Positions 46,002 to 57,919 of a stretch of DNA of 64,000 bases are shown in pieces; the stretch's first letter is position 1; each line of letters opens with the position of its first letter. Source of the stretch: Amyloporia xantha (lineage: Eukaryota > Basidiomycota > Agaricomycetes > Polyporales > Adustoporiaceae); contig JAYKKR010000001.1 in the NCBI GenBank assembly GCA_036971615.1, positions 2,108,001 to 2,172,000 on the forward strand, read 5' to 3'. Below the pieces are notes generated by a model. It made no database searches, had not been told where the DNA came from, and saw only the letters and a list, made by a program, of their open reading frames with translations. The position numbers were made by a program, and so were the translations under genes.

Positions 46002-46902
46002 ATGGCCTATCCTATTCAGTGGTTAGACGCGACATTCAGCACGCGCTCAAAGACAGAGGAACTCCTGCGCCCAGATCTAGAGGCTGGCCTCATCTCATCC
46101 CACGACTACCAACTCGCTGCCACATTCCTTCCTGGGACGCACCGCTACTGGCCAGTCTGTATAATGTTTATGTTCCTAGAAGCCGTACTCACAGGCTGTC
46201 AACCTATTAGCACGGCTATGCCATCCTCGGCAGCACCTCTGCTGCCGGCTACGCGCAGGCCTGGAGACGGCCCCCTGCGTCTCTGAACCGAACAACTATC
46301 CTGGCCACCGTAGGCGGCTTTTGCGGTGCCGTTTACGGTCAGTTTCGTCGTGCAAAGGCGCACTGGACGTTCACGCAGCTACTTGAAGACCCTGTCGCGT
46401 TCAGTCAGGCCTTGGAGAACGTAAATCAACGCACGGGCGGCCCCAAGCCGCTCGCTTGGACACTGCAGCGAGCACAAGACGTTGGGAGGACTCGGAGAGA
46501 GGACCCTCATGGTAATACGGCGGTTCCAGCCGAGGACACCTGGGCTCCAGATGCAGGACAGGTGGTTCAGCCGGATGTTGCAGTTGCAAGGAGTGCGCCG
46601 GTGCCGAATCCACGTAAGTTATGTTCTATTCTACCTACGCTGCAGGGTGGTGATATTTACGACATCAAGAAGCAGCATCAAACAATCAATCGAAACCTGC
46701 GAGCCGCTGGGAGGAGATCCGTGCTGCGAATGCTCGCAACGCGGGTCAGTCGACCTGGGACGCTTTGCGACAAAGCCACGAGCGCGGGCGCATGAAGGGA
46801 GCTGAGGGAGAGGATCGGCCGTCTGAAGAGACGGACCGCTCGCAGGAGCAGGTGCAATTCGATGCATTGCTAGAGGCAGAGCGGAGGCGAGCCAGTCGGT
46901 GA
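46002..46902 (+). CDS. Conserved fungal protein of unknown function
   Basis: Three exons with agreeing phases: MAYPIQWLDATFSTRSKTEE and HDYQLAATFLPGTHRYWP, an intron of 56 nt, then HGYAILGSTSAAGYAQAWRR, TTILATVGGFCGAVYGQFRR and AKAHWTFTQLLEDPVAFSQA. After another 56-nt intron the end is PASRWEEIRAANARN to the stop at 46902. One or two weakly hydrophobic Gly/Ala segments (ATVGGFCGAVYGQ) could sit in a membrane, as in small mitochondrial proteins. That location is only a guess. The C-terminal third is polar and acidic. No family name recognised. Confidence 0.7.
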
Positions 46903-47018
46903 ACCGCCGATAGCTCGGACAATTACAAAAATACATATAATTCCAGTGGACTACTTGCACGGCAATCTCAGGACGCATCGGAATTAGTCGTCGTTGATAT
47001 CATTCGTGGCATCAGGCC

Positions 47019-47724
47019 TCAGGATTGAATCGGGTGCACTTTGAAGAAGTCCTTGTTCTCAAATTGGCCTTGCATAGCGCTAGGCGTTTTGTTGGCTGAT
47101 GGAAACCAAAGGTGCAGTGAGTCACTGTCGGAGGAACCCCGCCTCGGCCAGGGGGGGAGACCTCTGATCCACCGATCTTGGAGAGATGGCGGAGCTCGTA
47201 GCCACGTTCACAGATCAGCGGCAGGTGTGAGGGAGATGTACGCAGCAGTGTAGATCCTGCCACGCTTCTGCCCTATCCTGCCACGCTTGATCGGGCCCGG
47301 GTTCGGTCATCGTGATCCGTCCACGACATAGCCTCCCTCCCGCCCTCGGCGCACTCCTCCATCTTACCGTTCTTACCTCGGTCAACCACCGAGTCCGACA
47401 CGAGCACAGCCTTTTCCGTACATCCATTTCCGCGCTTCACATTGCATTTCAGCGCCCAATGGGTTGGCAGAAGACCTTCACGCTCGCACGCCGTGCAAAG
47501 GGTTGCCATCTCGTCACGGAGGAGATCCTCACGCAGATCCGCCCAGGCTTGCAGGATGTAAAGGTGCTGTATTTCGGTCGTGTTTCACTGCAGCCATGGC
47601 GATCGGGGCTGATGCGTCCCGACTGCAGGTCGGAGTGTTGTATCTCTTCATGTAGGTATCTCTGCACACGAACGAGATCGAGGCCAAATTCGACCATGAT
47701 CAATGACGCTCGCACAGCCAGCAC
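47019..47724 (-). CDS. Candidate small Cys-containing protein (uncertain)
   Basis: Weak candidate. An open stretch reads HLYILQAWADLREDLLRD, then MATLCTACEREGLLPTHWA and LKCNVKRGNGCTEKAVLVSD, ending at a strong donor (GAG|GTAAGA, about 47390). In matching phase, an acceptor at about 47090 leads to ANKTPSAMQGQFENKDFF and KVHPIQS, stop at 47019. The intron would be about 300 nt, long for this genome, and a middle exon may be missing. The 5' end is unclear. The spacer holds a duplicated GCGTGGCAGGAT. No family recognised. It may be a decaying gene. Confidence 0.25.
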
Positions 47725-47888
47725 ACTTCAGCGGCCTTGACCATCAACGAGAATTACGATCCAGGTGCGTGCGGAATTTATAGATGTGGACCATATACGT
47801 GCGTTTTTGACACACCCTGAGCGTAGATGTCCGTAGAGGTATATTCAATTTCACTAGCCTCGGATACTGTAACTGAGGGCGCTCAGAT

Positions 47889-48674
47889 ATGGACATGGCG
47901 CTCGACAACATCGTGCCCGAAAACTTGAATTGGGTTCACACAGACGAGGGCCCCGAGTACGTTGTACGTTTCAATCAGAACTTCCCGCTTACTAAGTCTG
48001 TGTTTTTTGTACCAAACGCAGTGATTCGTGAGTCATCGTCCAAATTGAAACAATGTCAAATGTGATGTTCGCTAACCAAACTACGTTTATTTGGCAGCGT
48101 CTCGCACACCAAGACTTCGCTTGTTGGTACCTCCATTTGTATTCCGATCACAGACGGCCGGATGAATTTGGGGACTTGGCAAGGTTGGTGATATCTGCTT
48201 CAATGTCATGTTTCTGTGCCGAAGCGCTTACATTGTACGTTGGCTCGATCGCGTCGTGGCCCGCAGGAATTTACCTTACCGAGTTCAGGCACGCACCTCA
48301 TTCCAGGCGGGTAGTGGCGACCATTCTGTGAGCCACATCTTGTCCCTAGTAACCGCAATCAAACCGACAAATTGTCTTTTCTGCAGGACCTAAGACCAGC
48401 GTCTGAGGTGGTGGAATTCTTATTGATATCGCGAGATGTACATACAAACACGACTAACTTCGAAGCGATAAAAGACGAAGCGATAAAATCAGCATGTGTT
48501 TTTTCAGAAATCAAAAGTCCCGACACATATGAAAAGTGTAACACCATACCCGCGCGCCTAGAACTCAAATTGCACGAGGGGTTTTATGAATATGGAGTGG
48601 ACCGCCATGAGATGGAGATATGCATTGGTGACATGTGTCGACATGGTTTGGGCACTGTCCGAAAGTTATTGTAG
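47889..48674 (+). CDS. Candidate four-exon orphan gene
   Basis: I do not recognise a family. A four-exon model with fully consistent phases can be built: 47889-47963, 48098-48183, 48225-48327 and 48387-48674, coding 183 residues. Donors are GTACGT, GTTGGT, GTGAGC; acceptors GGCAG, GAAG, TGCAG. It starts MDMALDNIVPENLNWVHTDE. The middle reads RLAHQDFACWYLHLYSDHRR and SAYIVRWLDRVVARRNLPYR; the end is DLRPASEVVEFLLISRDVHT to DMCRHGLGTVRKLL. The first intron (134 nt) is longer than usual. No membrane segment or signal peptide. Could be a lineage-specific gene or a chance assembly of frames. Confidence 0.4.
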
Positions 48675-49195
48675 TCTGTGCAGCCGGCGCGCCGACGGGT
48701 GTCGCAGGCGGCAGGCCGGTGAGTGCCCGGACCGCCCGGGAGGTAGTACGCGCCCATGGGGTGATGGTGAGCGGCTTGGATAATGTAACGTTTTAGAGGA
48801 ACAGGGGGTGATGAGAGCCATGTTGGCGAATATAAGGAGGCTGTTGCGGGAGAAAGATGGAACCTGGCGAGCAGCAACGTTGTCCATGGGCTCGCGTATG
48901 GATCCCGCGAAGAAGAGAAATTGAAATCAGGCTCATCAACCCCAGATTGGACTCCGATTCATCTTTTATTTTCCATATACCTAGCCGATCGCAGGACTCC
49001 GAATTCGATCGCGCACTTATAGAAAGGGGCCAGCCTTGCGTCGCCAGCCTTTAGTGGACGTCTCCGTCTCACCACCAACTTGCTGTCGACCCCTTGGCCT
49101 CGTTCACCCCTCACCTCGAGAGCACAATCCTCTCCTCAATCCTCACGTCCTTGCCTACACCGGCACATATCTGATCACCGTGATCAAAGGCCAAC
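48675..49195. promoter_or_regulatory. Upstream region of the Zn(II)2Cys6 gene
   Basis: 521 bp without a supported gene. The last 150 bp are pyrimidine-rich and probably 5' UTR. Confidence 0.35.
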
Positions 49196-52050
49196 ATGCC
49201 AAAAGCCAGCTCCTCTTCGGCCCGACCCGCACTACGGAGAAATCAGGTATGCGACAGAGCCCATATTCATGTTCTACAGTCTAACTCCATTCTGATCCTC
49301 AGGCCTGTCTCGCCTGTCGAAAGAGGAAGCTCGTGGGTGACCATGTCTCCTCTATGGCGCCATCTGACCGTCTCCCAACTAGAAATGCGATGCCGCACGT
49401 CCGCATTGTGGGACATGTGTAAAGTGAGTGCAGCCCTCCATGAACAGCATGCGCATAGGTTGAGACGTGCGGGGTAGGCAATGGCAGGCATTGATCAGTG
49501 TTCCGCCTCCAGTGGGTTACGCGTACGTGGATCATGATCTCCCTTGACCTCCCACAGCCCCCTCATTGATCAATTGCAGCCATCCCGTCGAGCCTCAATG
49601 CTCTTACGATCCCATCGAAGGCCTCACCATCGCCCCTGATGTTGACCCCACAGAGAGAATCAGAATATTAGAAGAGCAGATATGTGCGCCGATCTCGTCA
49701 TTTCTAGCCGCACACCGACCCACTTATTGTTTACCCTAGCGCAACTGAAAAACCAGTTGAACAGCCAGTCTAGACGATTCTCGTCCGAGTCTGCTTCTCC
49801 CCCCAATCATTATATGAACGTTGGTGGGTCCACCGGGCGCTCCCCTGGAGATAGTCCGACCGATTCGGGGCTGTCGATATCTCAAAATTCTTTCGAGCTG
49901 GGCCGTGGCATGTCGTCCAATAGTCCAGAATCACAAGCACGGAGTTCCAGCGACAGTCCGGAGCTGCGGCATGGTGGCAGCGGCTCAGACCATCTCGACA
50001 TGCTCTATGCAGGCTGGGATCCTGATTTACCACAGCGCGACATGCTCAATCACTAGTAAGTCTTGTAAGACCCATCTTCATTTGAACCCAGCCTGACGCT
50101 CGGACCAGCGTGGATATCTACTTCCGGTGGGATCCCTGCAGTTCCCAGATATTGCATAGACCATCGTTCCTCGCGTCGCTGCATTTACACCCGAGGGATC
50201 CTAATTTTCCGCATCCAGCAATTCTTCATGCAATGGTATGTTTATTATCCCTGGCCCTTTTCCCCTGAATGCTCAATGTCATTACGCGCAGTGTGCATCG
50301 GCTTCACGTTGGGCGTCAAACGACATTATGACCTCGCATGATGGCACTCGACGAGATCGATTTGCCGAGCTGCACGTCAATAAAACGCGGGAGTACATCG
50401 ACAAGACGATGGCAACTGGTCAGGACATATTTCCTGTGTTGCAAGCGTGCATCATGCTTTCATGGTATTTCTACCAAGAGGGGCGTTGGGTGGAGGTCTG
50501 GATATTCGCTGGGTTCCAGTCGAGGGTTGCGGTGCCGCTGCGCTTGAACTATCCAGGAACATTTACACCACAAGGTTCAAATGCCCCTGGGGCATACCTT
50601 CCACCACCGAGGGATTTCCGAGACCTGGAATCGCGACGGAGAACGTGGTGGATGACTGTCATGTTCGACCGCATCGTCTCGCTCGGAGGGTGGGTCCACA
50701 GCATCGATCAAAGAGACATCGGCACGGAGTTCCCGGTGCGGGCAGTGGATTTTGAAGCAGACGTAGGTCGATGCCTTCACGAGCACTGATATTGTATACT
50801 TAATAAGGTGCAGTCAGGTATCTCCAGCAATCCACAGGATCTGGTGACGAAGGACGTGTTTATTCGCCATCCGCCAGAGTACACCGACTCTTTCCTCCTG
50901 TTCCTCAAGTCGATTATGCTCTTCGGGCTGGTGACGGACTACAACACCAGAAGCAATCTCCGCGCGTCGGCTCCGCCTTCGAAGAACCAAAATCCCTTCC
51001 ATCTGCAAGGCTTCTCAGAACTGGACAAGCTGGTCTGTGTCGATTTCCTGGAAAGTTTCCCCCAGCAGTATAAGCATCTGGGCTTGGGTGATGGCATTGG
51101 CACCCTGGATGCAGATCTGTACATGGCTTGTATCGCCCCTCACGCGTAAGTACCATTTCTGTCATTTCCCGCATGAATGTGCGCTTATGCGATGTACTGC
51201 GTGTAGAGCCACGATCACCCTTCACAATCCTTACCTCAACTTCGGTGATCCGCAGAGTACATCAACCGGCCGATGTATCAACGCTACTAGAGAAATTCTG
51301 CGCGCCTGCTATAAGCTTTCGGAAACGTCATGGGATACCACCCGTCTTCACCCCTTCGTCACTGTGGGTCCCAGGGTTTATTCTTGTTGATGGCGTGTTT
51401 CTGATGTCGAACGATGCCGCTTTCTAGATTTGCTGGTACCTGGCTGCCGCTGTGCAGATCCAGTTGTGTAAATACTTCATAGAGATCGGCGATGTGGCCA
51501 GGGAGTCCACCGTGTGGGGAGAAATCAATGCACTTCGGTAAGTGCCCGAGGCTGTGTTTTCTTTTCTGTTTAGTAGTTTGTTTAGTAGTTCTGATGGCGC
51601 GTCTCGTTGTAGCTTCGCTATGCTGACATATGGCAGCCGCTCACCCATCGGCAGTAAGTGACCTCCCTAGCGCAGCTACAACAGAGTTGCTTATATACAT
51701 GATTCACAGTTCGCCAAGAGAAGCTGCTACAGGGCCTCATGACAGAGATCATCCGGATGACCTCTCAGATGCAACCGCTCGAGGTGGGCGTGCCTCTATA
51801 CCCCTTCTCCCATGCCGGTGTCTTCTCCAAGGAAACCACGTCACAGCAGGAGCCCATCTGCGCGCCGCTCCCTAGTGCGCAGTCGTTCGAGGACTCTTTG
51901 ACGTCCCCTTCAGTCATGGCCTCCATGAACCACGCATCTCCGCATCCGACCAGCATCGGCGCGTGGCCCCGGCCGCCTACTGTCCTCCCGTTTACCACGC
52001 ATCAACGCCCCACTCCCCTGTCCGTCCCGTCCTATGTTGGAAGGTTCTGA
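49196..52050 (+). CDS. Zn(II)2Cys6 fungal transcription factor
   Basis: Nuclear DNA-binding regulator of the Gal4 class. The start at 49196 is MPKASSSSARPALRRNQ. The binuclear zinc cluster follows on three tiny exons: ACLACRKRKL (30 nt), KCDAARPHCGTCVK (42 nt), then SHPVEPQCSYDP, giving six cysteines. ERIRILEEQIAQLKNQL is the dimerisation coil. After a Ser-rich linker is the fungal-specific regulatory domain: WDPCSSQILHRPSFLASLHL, MATGQDIFPVLQACIMLSWY, PPPRDFRDLESRRRTWWMTV and MFDRIVSLGGWVHSIDQRDI. The last exons carry a Pro/Ser-rich activation-like tail ending at 52050. Target genes are unknown. The neighbours are a polyadenylation factor and a P450, so no cluster role is implied. Confidence 0.9.
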
Positions 52051-52522
52051 AAGGGGTCGCGTGGGTCGTTCGCGTGTGTATCATGAACTATGTCCCTTCA
52101 CTTGTTCAGAGAGTCGTCGCCATCTTCGTCTTTGCTTTGTTTAAGTTCACAACCGATACCTGTCCAGTGGACCCCACCCCTCCGCGAGCGCGAGGGATGG
52201 TCTCTTGGAACTGTCGTAGATTCAATTGTATAACATGTGCCTCACACTATATTCTTCGTGTATCGATTGGGTAGTTTCGTTCTAGTTTCTTTCTTTCCAA
52301 GTTTTAACAGGGCCATACACAGAGAGGTCTTGAGAATGTATCGCTATCTACACACATATTACTATCGGAGCTGCTTTTATGGGACACTCGCCAGCAACAG
52401 GATATGACTGAAGCATTCAGAATGCGAAATGACGTTCCGGAGCGGATTATATGACGAGGTAGAGCGGCCAATTACAGTGACGCGACTATGTATGGATACT
52501 GTTCACTGATCGTATGCATTCG
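52051..52522. other. Convergent 3' intergenic region
   Basis: 472 bp between the 3' ends of the Zn(II)2Cys6 and YTH1 genes. No coding signal. Confidence 0.35.
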
Positions 52523-53590
52523 TCACCGCTTCCGCATCTGATTCCTGCAATGATTGGCATAATGACCCTTCTCACCACACTAGCACTCGTTGTCAGTAAA
52601 GGCTGTTTAATGCGCCTGAGAAGTAGCGGACGAACCTTGAAGCACACGACGTCCTCGATGTTGCGACGAGGGCCTGGGGGCCCGCCAGAGCCACCCGCGC
52701 CTGGCGGATGGGGACCTGGAAAGCCACGATCGAAATCTGCATACCTACCGTAGCCCGGTGGCGGTGGTCCAAGATCGCGAACCGACGGCTGAGGCGGGGG
52801 ATCGTATGCCTCCGGAGGGGGTAGACTCGGTTTAGGGCTGTGAGAATGAGGTCAGGCAATGGACAAGACTCTAAACACACGACTATCACGCACTGGCCGC
52901 GAGGGCATTCTGGTCCCAATGGACAGAATCCGGTCAGGTATAGCTGGCAAGCAACCCGTCGGACGTGTTTACGGGGGCAAGTGGGGCCTGGCGTAGGTCA
53001 GTATGGCGACTACGTTAGAGAGGACTCAGATCATCAGACGTACCAAGTTTGCAAAAGCCCCTCTTGTAATCTGGACACTCGATGCGGCGCTCCTTCGGGT
53101 GAGCATACAAGCACTCGTCTCCGGCGGAACAGTATCCGTATTTGGCGTACCACCAACATTCGGGCATGCGCCTCAGGTTGTACTCATGCAAGAACTCACA
53201 AGCATCGCCTTTTTTGCAGAGACCCCGCAGCCAGTGCTTGCATACCGTAGCCAGGCGCTCCCGCTCGCGGGGATGTGTCGGGAGTTGCTTGGGAGGCTGG
53301 AAGTTCTGCGTGGACGGGGTGGTATGTCTCAGGGGACAGTGCAAAGGGCCTAGAGGACATCCTGCTGCAGTGAGAGACAGACGGCATATTTGATCGTCTG
53401 AGGAACGCTATTGAGTTGGAAGTTGGTCTGGAGAGGACGATGGAATCTGACCCTTATCGAGCTTGATGCCCAACTCATTCTTGACATACAGCTCTTCGGC
53501 AAAGTTGTTTTGGTGGAACTGGGGGCGGATTAAATCCCTCAAGGCGGACGGCCCTGCGAGGGGGTTTGTCACTGTCGATGTTAAGCTCAT
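52523..53590 (-). CDS. YTH1: Yth1/CPSF30, cleavage and polyadenylation factor zinc-finger subunit
   Basis: RNA-binding subunit of the mRNA 3'-end processing complex that contacts the poly(A) signal. Start 53590 (MSLTSTVTNPLAGPSALRDL). Five CCCH fingers in order: GCPLGPLHCPLRH; CKHWLRGLCKKGDACEFLHE; CWWYAKYGYCSAGDECLYAH; CPDYKRGFCKLGPDCPRKHV; and CQLYLTGFCPLGPECPRGH. A Pro/Gly-rich linker (YDPPPQPSVRDLGPPPPGYG) follows. The C-terminus is a CCHC zinc knuckle, CFK then CGEKGHYANHCRNQ across an intron, stop at 52523. The knuckle is present in animal CPSF4 and absent from yeast Yth1. Spacing and order match the family. Confidence 0.93.
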
Positions 53591-54322
53591 CCCGTCTGCG
53601 ACGCTCTGTGCGTACGCTGTCGCCGTTACCGTCGTTTGTCGGCGTGTGAGTAGCGCTTACGGCACGTGCCGAAGTCTGAGTTCAATTGACAGCAGCCGAA
53701 GCTCGGCATGAGAAATTGCCATAGAGGATGGCCCGAAAAAGAAAACAGAGACCGTCGCACTGGGGGCGATAAACAATGTTCGCGCTCCGAAAAGGCATGT
53801 AAACACGGGCAGAGCAGGTTAAATTTCCGGCCAAAATGTGCTGTCGCCTGATATTGTCAATAGAGCTCGCTGATTGGCTGAAGACCCAGGAGCATTGTAT
53901 GTTTTCGTAGCATATCCGGCGCTCAGCATATTTAACCAGTTCGGACTGTATTCGATGAATATGCGGAGTCCGAACATTCCTTCTTGCCCTCAGTGTCGAT
54001 CGCGACATTGAGCTGTCCATAAAAGGGCTAGCGCGGGGACCGACACGCCGCGGGACTGGGGTAGCCTCGGGTAGGGCCTTGTCTGGTCTTGTCTGCCTCG
54101 GCTGGTTCAACATGCGGGAGCGGTGTTGCCAATCCTGTCAGGTCTCCGCTAACGGCTTTCCCATACCCCGTTTACACATCCCATGTTTTCGTGTATTGCC
54201 AGAGCACCGTTATCTCGTCCGGTATTCCCCCGCCAATGGGCGCACGCTGAACCTCCACCCCCAAAGCCCACCAGCGACCGCGTATGCAACGTGCGGCCAG
54301 CCATCACGATCCCACTGACACC
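53591..54322. promoter_or_regulatory. Shared promoter region of YTH1 and the P450
   Basis: 732-bp head-to-head gap. A minus-strand frame of 143 codons (53682-54113) overlaps it but has no family feature. A perfect GGCACGTGCC palindrome is at 53661-53670. Confidence 0.4.
53661..53670. promoter_or_regulatory. E-box palindrome GGCACGTGCC
   Basis: Ten-base perfect palindrome with a CACGTG core, 71 bp upstream of the YTH1 start. Function inferred. Confidence 0.4.
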
Positions 54323-56561
54323 ATGTCAGGCTTCTCTTGCCTAGCCGTCCTTCTCATTTCCCTTTCTTGTCTTGCATATGGCGTTATTCTTAGACGTGGT
54401 GCTGCCCGACGTTTACCGTTGCCCCCGGGTCCGAAGACATCCACGTTTGGGTCTGTCAATTTACCTAAGACGTATCCTTGGAAGACCTATACAGACTGGA
54501 GAAAAACATATGGTTCGCGTGATTGACTGTGCTTCTGAGCTTCTTTAACAAGTGGCGGACAGGCGATGTGATCTACGTCTACATCTTCGGCAACCCTATT
54601 TTGGTGCTCAACAGCGCAAAGGCTGCCAATGAACTACTCGACAAGCGCAGTGGGATATATTCCTCAAGACCGCATAGGACAATGGTCAGCGACCTGTAAG
54701 TCGCTGCTCGTGACACTCCCCATGCCCTCTGACGTAGAGGCTGGTTATATGCAGTATGGGATGGGATTGGCTTTTCTCCACAATTCCATACGGGTCCTGG
54801 TGGAAGAGACACAGAACGCTGTTCCACCAGTATTTTAATGCGAATACTACCTCCAATCACCACCCTGTGCAGGCAAAGGAAACGTATGTAATGCTTCAGA
54901 ATCTAGCTGAGAGCCCCGACAGTCTCTCGTATCACGTAAGAAGGTGATCTTGTTTCATCCACGGTCCGCTTCCTTCGTCTTGAACTGTTTATGTTGCAGA
55001 ACGAGTGCCGCGATTGTGATGAAGATTATGTATGGTCACCAGGTATGGATACCCGTGTCCTGCGGCTGTTGTTCTCCGAATGTGAACAAGTATGATAGGT
55101 GGCCCCAGAGGGCGATGTCTACGTGACGTTGGCCGACAAGGCGACAGCGACCCTCGCCTACAGTGGGATATTCGGCACGTATCTCGTGGATTACATACCC
55201 CTCCGTACGCTTTCTTCTGCAGATATCAACTGCTCTGAATTCTCAAATTATTCCTCTTGCAGTCAAACATATTCCGTCGTGGGTGCCTGGGGCTCGCTTT
55301 AAGCGGCAGGCACTGGAATGGCGCAAGCTGAATCGGGCCATGCTGAATAGGCCGGTTGAGATGGTCAAGCAGAACGTAGTGAGTTGACACTTGAGTTTCA
55401 GAATTTACCGTCTGATGATATCTAGGCGCATGGGAGGGCTGTTCCATGCTTCACTGCAACGGAGCTGGAGAAATGGTTTCAGACCGGACAAGACCCTGAA
55501 CACGAACAACTGATCAAAGATGTCGCTGCTACCACTTATGCTGGTAAGTCTTTCACGGATCTGTCCAATAAGGGATTATTTATCATGATACTTCTTAGCT
55601 GGCGCGGATACAGTGGGTCGTTCAACACTGATTGGAAACGTCTGTGAAAGTGCTCATGGAAATATCAGACCGTCTCTGCTATCTTGTCATTCTTCTTGGC
55701 TGTAATTGTATATCCAGAGGTCTTGAAGAAGGCGCAGGCAGAGATTGATCGAGTGGTTGGCTGCGAAAGGTTGCCTAGCTTTGACGATAGGTCATCCCTC
55801 CCTTACGTGGACTGGATCGTTTGGGAGTGTCTGCGATGGAACCCTGGTAGGCTTATCACTGGCTAGGCATTTCTTCGGAGCATCCTCTGACGTGACTCTA
55901 CCTGCTCTGTTGTGTCTTCGTATCAGTCACACCTTTGGGAATTGCACATAGTGTCACAGAAGACGACGTATACGAAGGCTATCATATACCAAGGGGGACA
56001 ACAGTCCTCCCAAACGTTTGGTTAGTCACCCGCTCCTTGAATTGCTTGTTGCGCTGACCAGTTGCAGGGGCATTTTGCACGACGAGAACACATACCCTGA
56101 TCCCTTTCACTTCAATCCCGAGCGTTACGCAAATGCGAAACAGAATTCGGAGCTCGGGATCAACGACCCACCACTTCCCGCCTTTGGTTTTGGTAGACGG
56201 TGCGAGCGTTAGTTGCTTAACCCCGGGCGATGTCACTCACGATGTCATCTGCTTTCGATGATGTAGGATGTGCCCCGGTCGATGGCTTGCCATCGACTCA
56301 ATCTGGATAGCCGTAGCTTCCGCGGCAGCGGTTTTCGACATCTCTAAGCCGCTCGATGAGAAAGGCATGCCTATTTCGCCTGACGTGCAATATACCTCCA
56401 CTATGCTTAGGTACGTCGATGTCTTTGCATGTTGGCCGGCCGACGGACTTATCATACTCTTCTCGCATAGCCGTCCGAACCCCTTCCAATGTCGAATCGT
56501 GCCGCGTTCAGAAGCAGCTGCCGCTCTCATCGCACAGTGTATAGACGAATCTTCATCATGA
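54323..56561 (+). CDS. Cytochrome P450 monooxygenase
   Basis: ER-anchored haem monooxygenase of the large basidiomycete class often annotated as O-methylsterigmatocystin oxidoreductase-like; substrate not predictable. The start at 54323 (MSGFSCLAVLLISLSCLAYG) is the membrane anchor, followed by the hinge LPLPPGPKT. The C-helix is in SWWKRHRTLFHQYF. The I-helix AGADT-TVSA is split by an intron at about 55614. The K-helix ExxR is WECLRW. The PERF-like block is PFHFNPERYAN. The haem loop reads FGFGRR-MCPGRW across an intron with Cys at about 56270. More than ten exons. The end at 56561 is IDESSS. Confidence 0.9.
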
Positions 56562-56730
56562 CCGTACCTACCGTATACATACCCCTATCGTAGTGCTGAC
56601 TACCGTATATGATTTCACCATGGTAACTGACGCAATACCCTATTATACTTGATGCTACATTCTGACTGCGGGCGAACGCCCCGTGGGTGTATCCTAGACG
56701 AGATATCGTAAAGCACATTCGAGCTCAGCA

Positions 56731-57919
56731 TCACCAGATTCCGAGGAGAGCTGCATCTCCGCCTGCCGCCTCAACCCGGTCTATGCCAGCTCTGATTCTA
56801 CCCCGCAATGCGCTCTGACTGATGTCTGCACTGTCAACGCCATCAGCGGATGGCGGGCTCGTCGTGTCTTCCAGCTCGATGAAGTATACGTCGTCGAAGG
56901 GGACGTCCGTCAGCGATGGCCTTCTGGTTATCCTCGTCGCGGGCAGGCCGAACGTTGTCAGCAGCGTGCTTATGATCAGATGAAGAGTGCGGGTGCGCTG
57001 GGGCACATCCTCCCCAGGTTCGGCTGGCTTCAGACTGACGCGCACGAGCGCGTGTCTGGGCGAGCGCGTGCGGAATCCCTCTGGGAGCTTGCACTCGAGC
57101 GAATTCGCGAGGACGTAAAATCGTGTGCGGTTCGCTGTTGAGCAGAATCAGATTACATGGCGCTTATGACGGACAAGTGTCACGCCTACTATTGCTGTCT
57201 TGGATGCCCTCCTGCAGGACCTCCAGGTCGTCGAATACGGAAGTGCAGAGAGACGAACAGACCGCTGCACTCTCCCGCGCTTTATCTCCCTCGTCGGCTG
57301 AGAGCAGCGCTTGCGCCGCAGCTGACGTAGACGAAGTCTTGACGCGAACTGCTCCTGGAAGATTTTCGGAGAGGAAACGAGCACATTGCCCCAACGCCTA
57401 GTATTGATTTGCCAATTTAGCTGCGACACATACCAAAATGAGCATCGCTGCGCACTTGTTCGTGGCTCATGACTCTCTGTATGTCCTCGAGCTTGACTCC
57501 CCGGCGGACGACCAGACAATGTCTGACAGCGAGGATTGCTTCTCCCCTCACATACTTCTGCTGACCGACCTCCGGTAGCCTGAGCAGATCGTACGTCTCG
57601 GTGACGGTCCCGTATAGGCTGTTCTCCTGGGGAATCAAAGCAAAGGGTATCTCCGGAGAGACAGCATTGAAGACATCTGTTGCGAGATCAGGCGTTCGAT
57701 GCAGGTCAAGCTCAGGAAATTAACGTGCCTGTGATGGTCGGCCTCTCGACATACTCGACACTGGTCTCGAAAGTGTTCTGTGCACACTGGACAGCGTCCC
57801 ACAATCATTTCAGCCCGCCTCGTCTCTTCCTTTAGCCCTATACATACCTGATATGAATGCGATCCCAAGGGCCCAAGGAAGGCCACTTTCGGTCGACTCG
57901 ACTCTTGATCTGAATTCAT
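56731..57919 (-). CDS. PHA2: Prephenate dehydratase (phenylalanine biosynthesis)
   Basis: Converts prephenate to phenylpyruvate, the committed step to phenylalanine. The start at 57919 is MNSDQESSRPKVAFLGPLGS, with the family N-terminus VAFLGPLGSHSYQ. Then come FALIPQENSLYGTVTETYDL, VVRRGVKLEDIQRVMSHEQ, ALGQCARFLSENLPG and VKTSSTSAAAQALLS. The catalytic TRF motif appears as NRTRFYVLAN. A C-terminal ACT-like domain (HALVRVSLKPA, LHLIISTLLTTFGLPATRIT, VYFIELED) follows. Its TRRPS takes the place of the ESRP found in Phe-inhibited enzymes, so feedback binding may differ. The end, DAALLGIW, is at 56731. Confidence 0.92.

Noticed and set aside
53682..54113. 143-codon minus-strand frame between YTH1 and the P450
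   Set aside because: No family features, mixed composition, and it covers the shared promoter with its CACGTG palindrome.
49196..56561. Transcription factor plus P450 as a secondary-metabolite cluster
   Set aside because: A core polyadenylation factor lies between them and there is no backbone synthase, transferase or transporter nearby.
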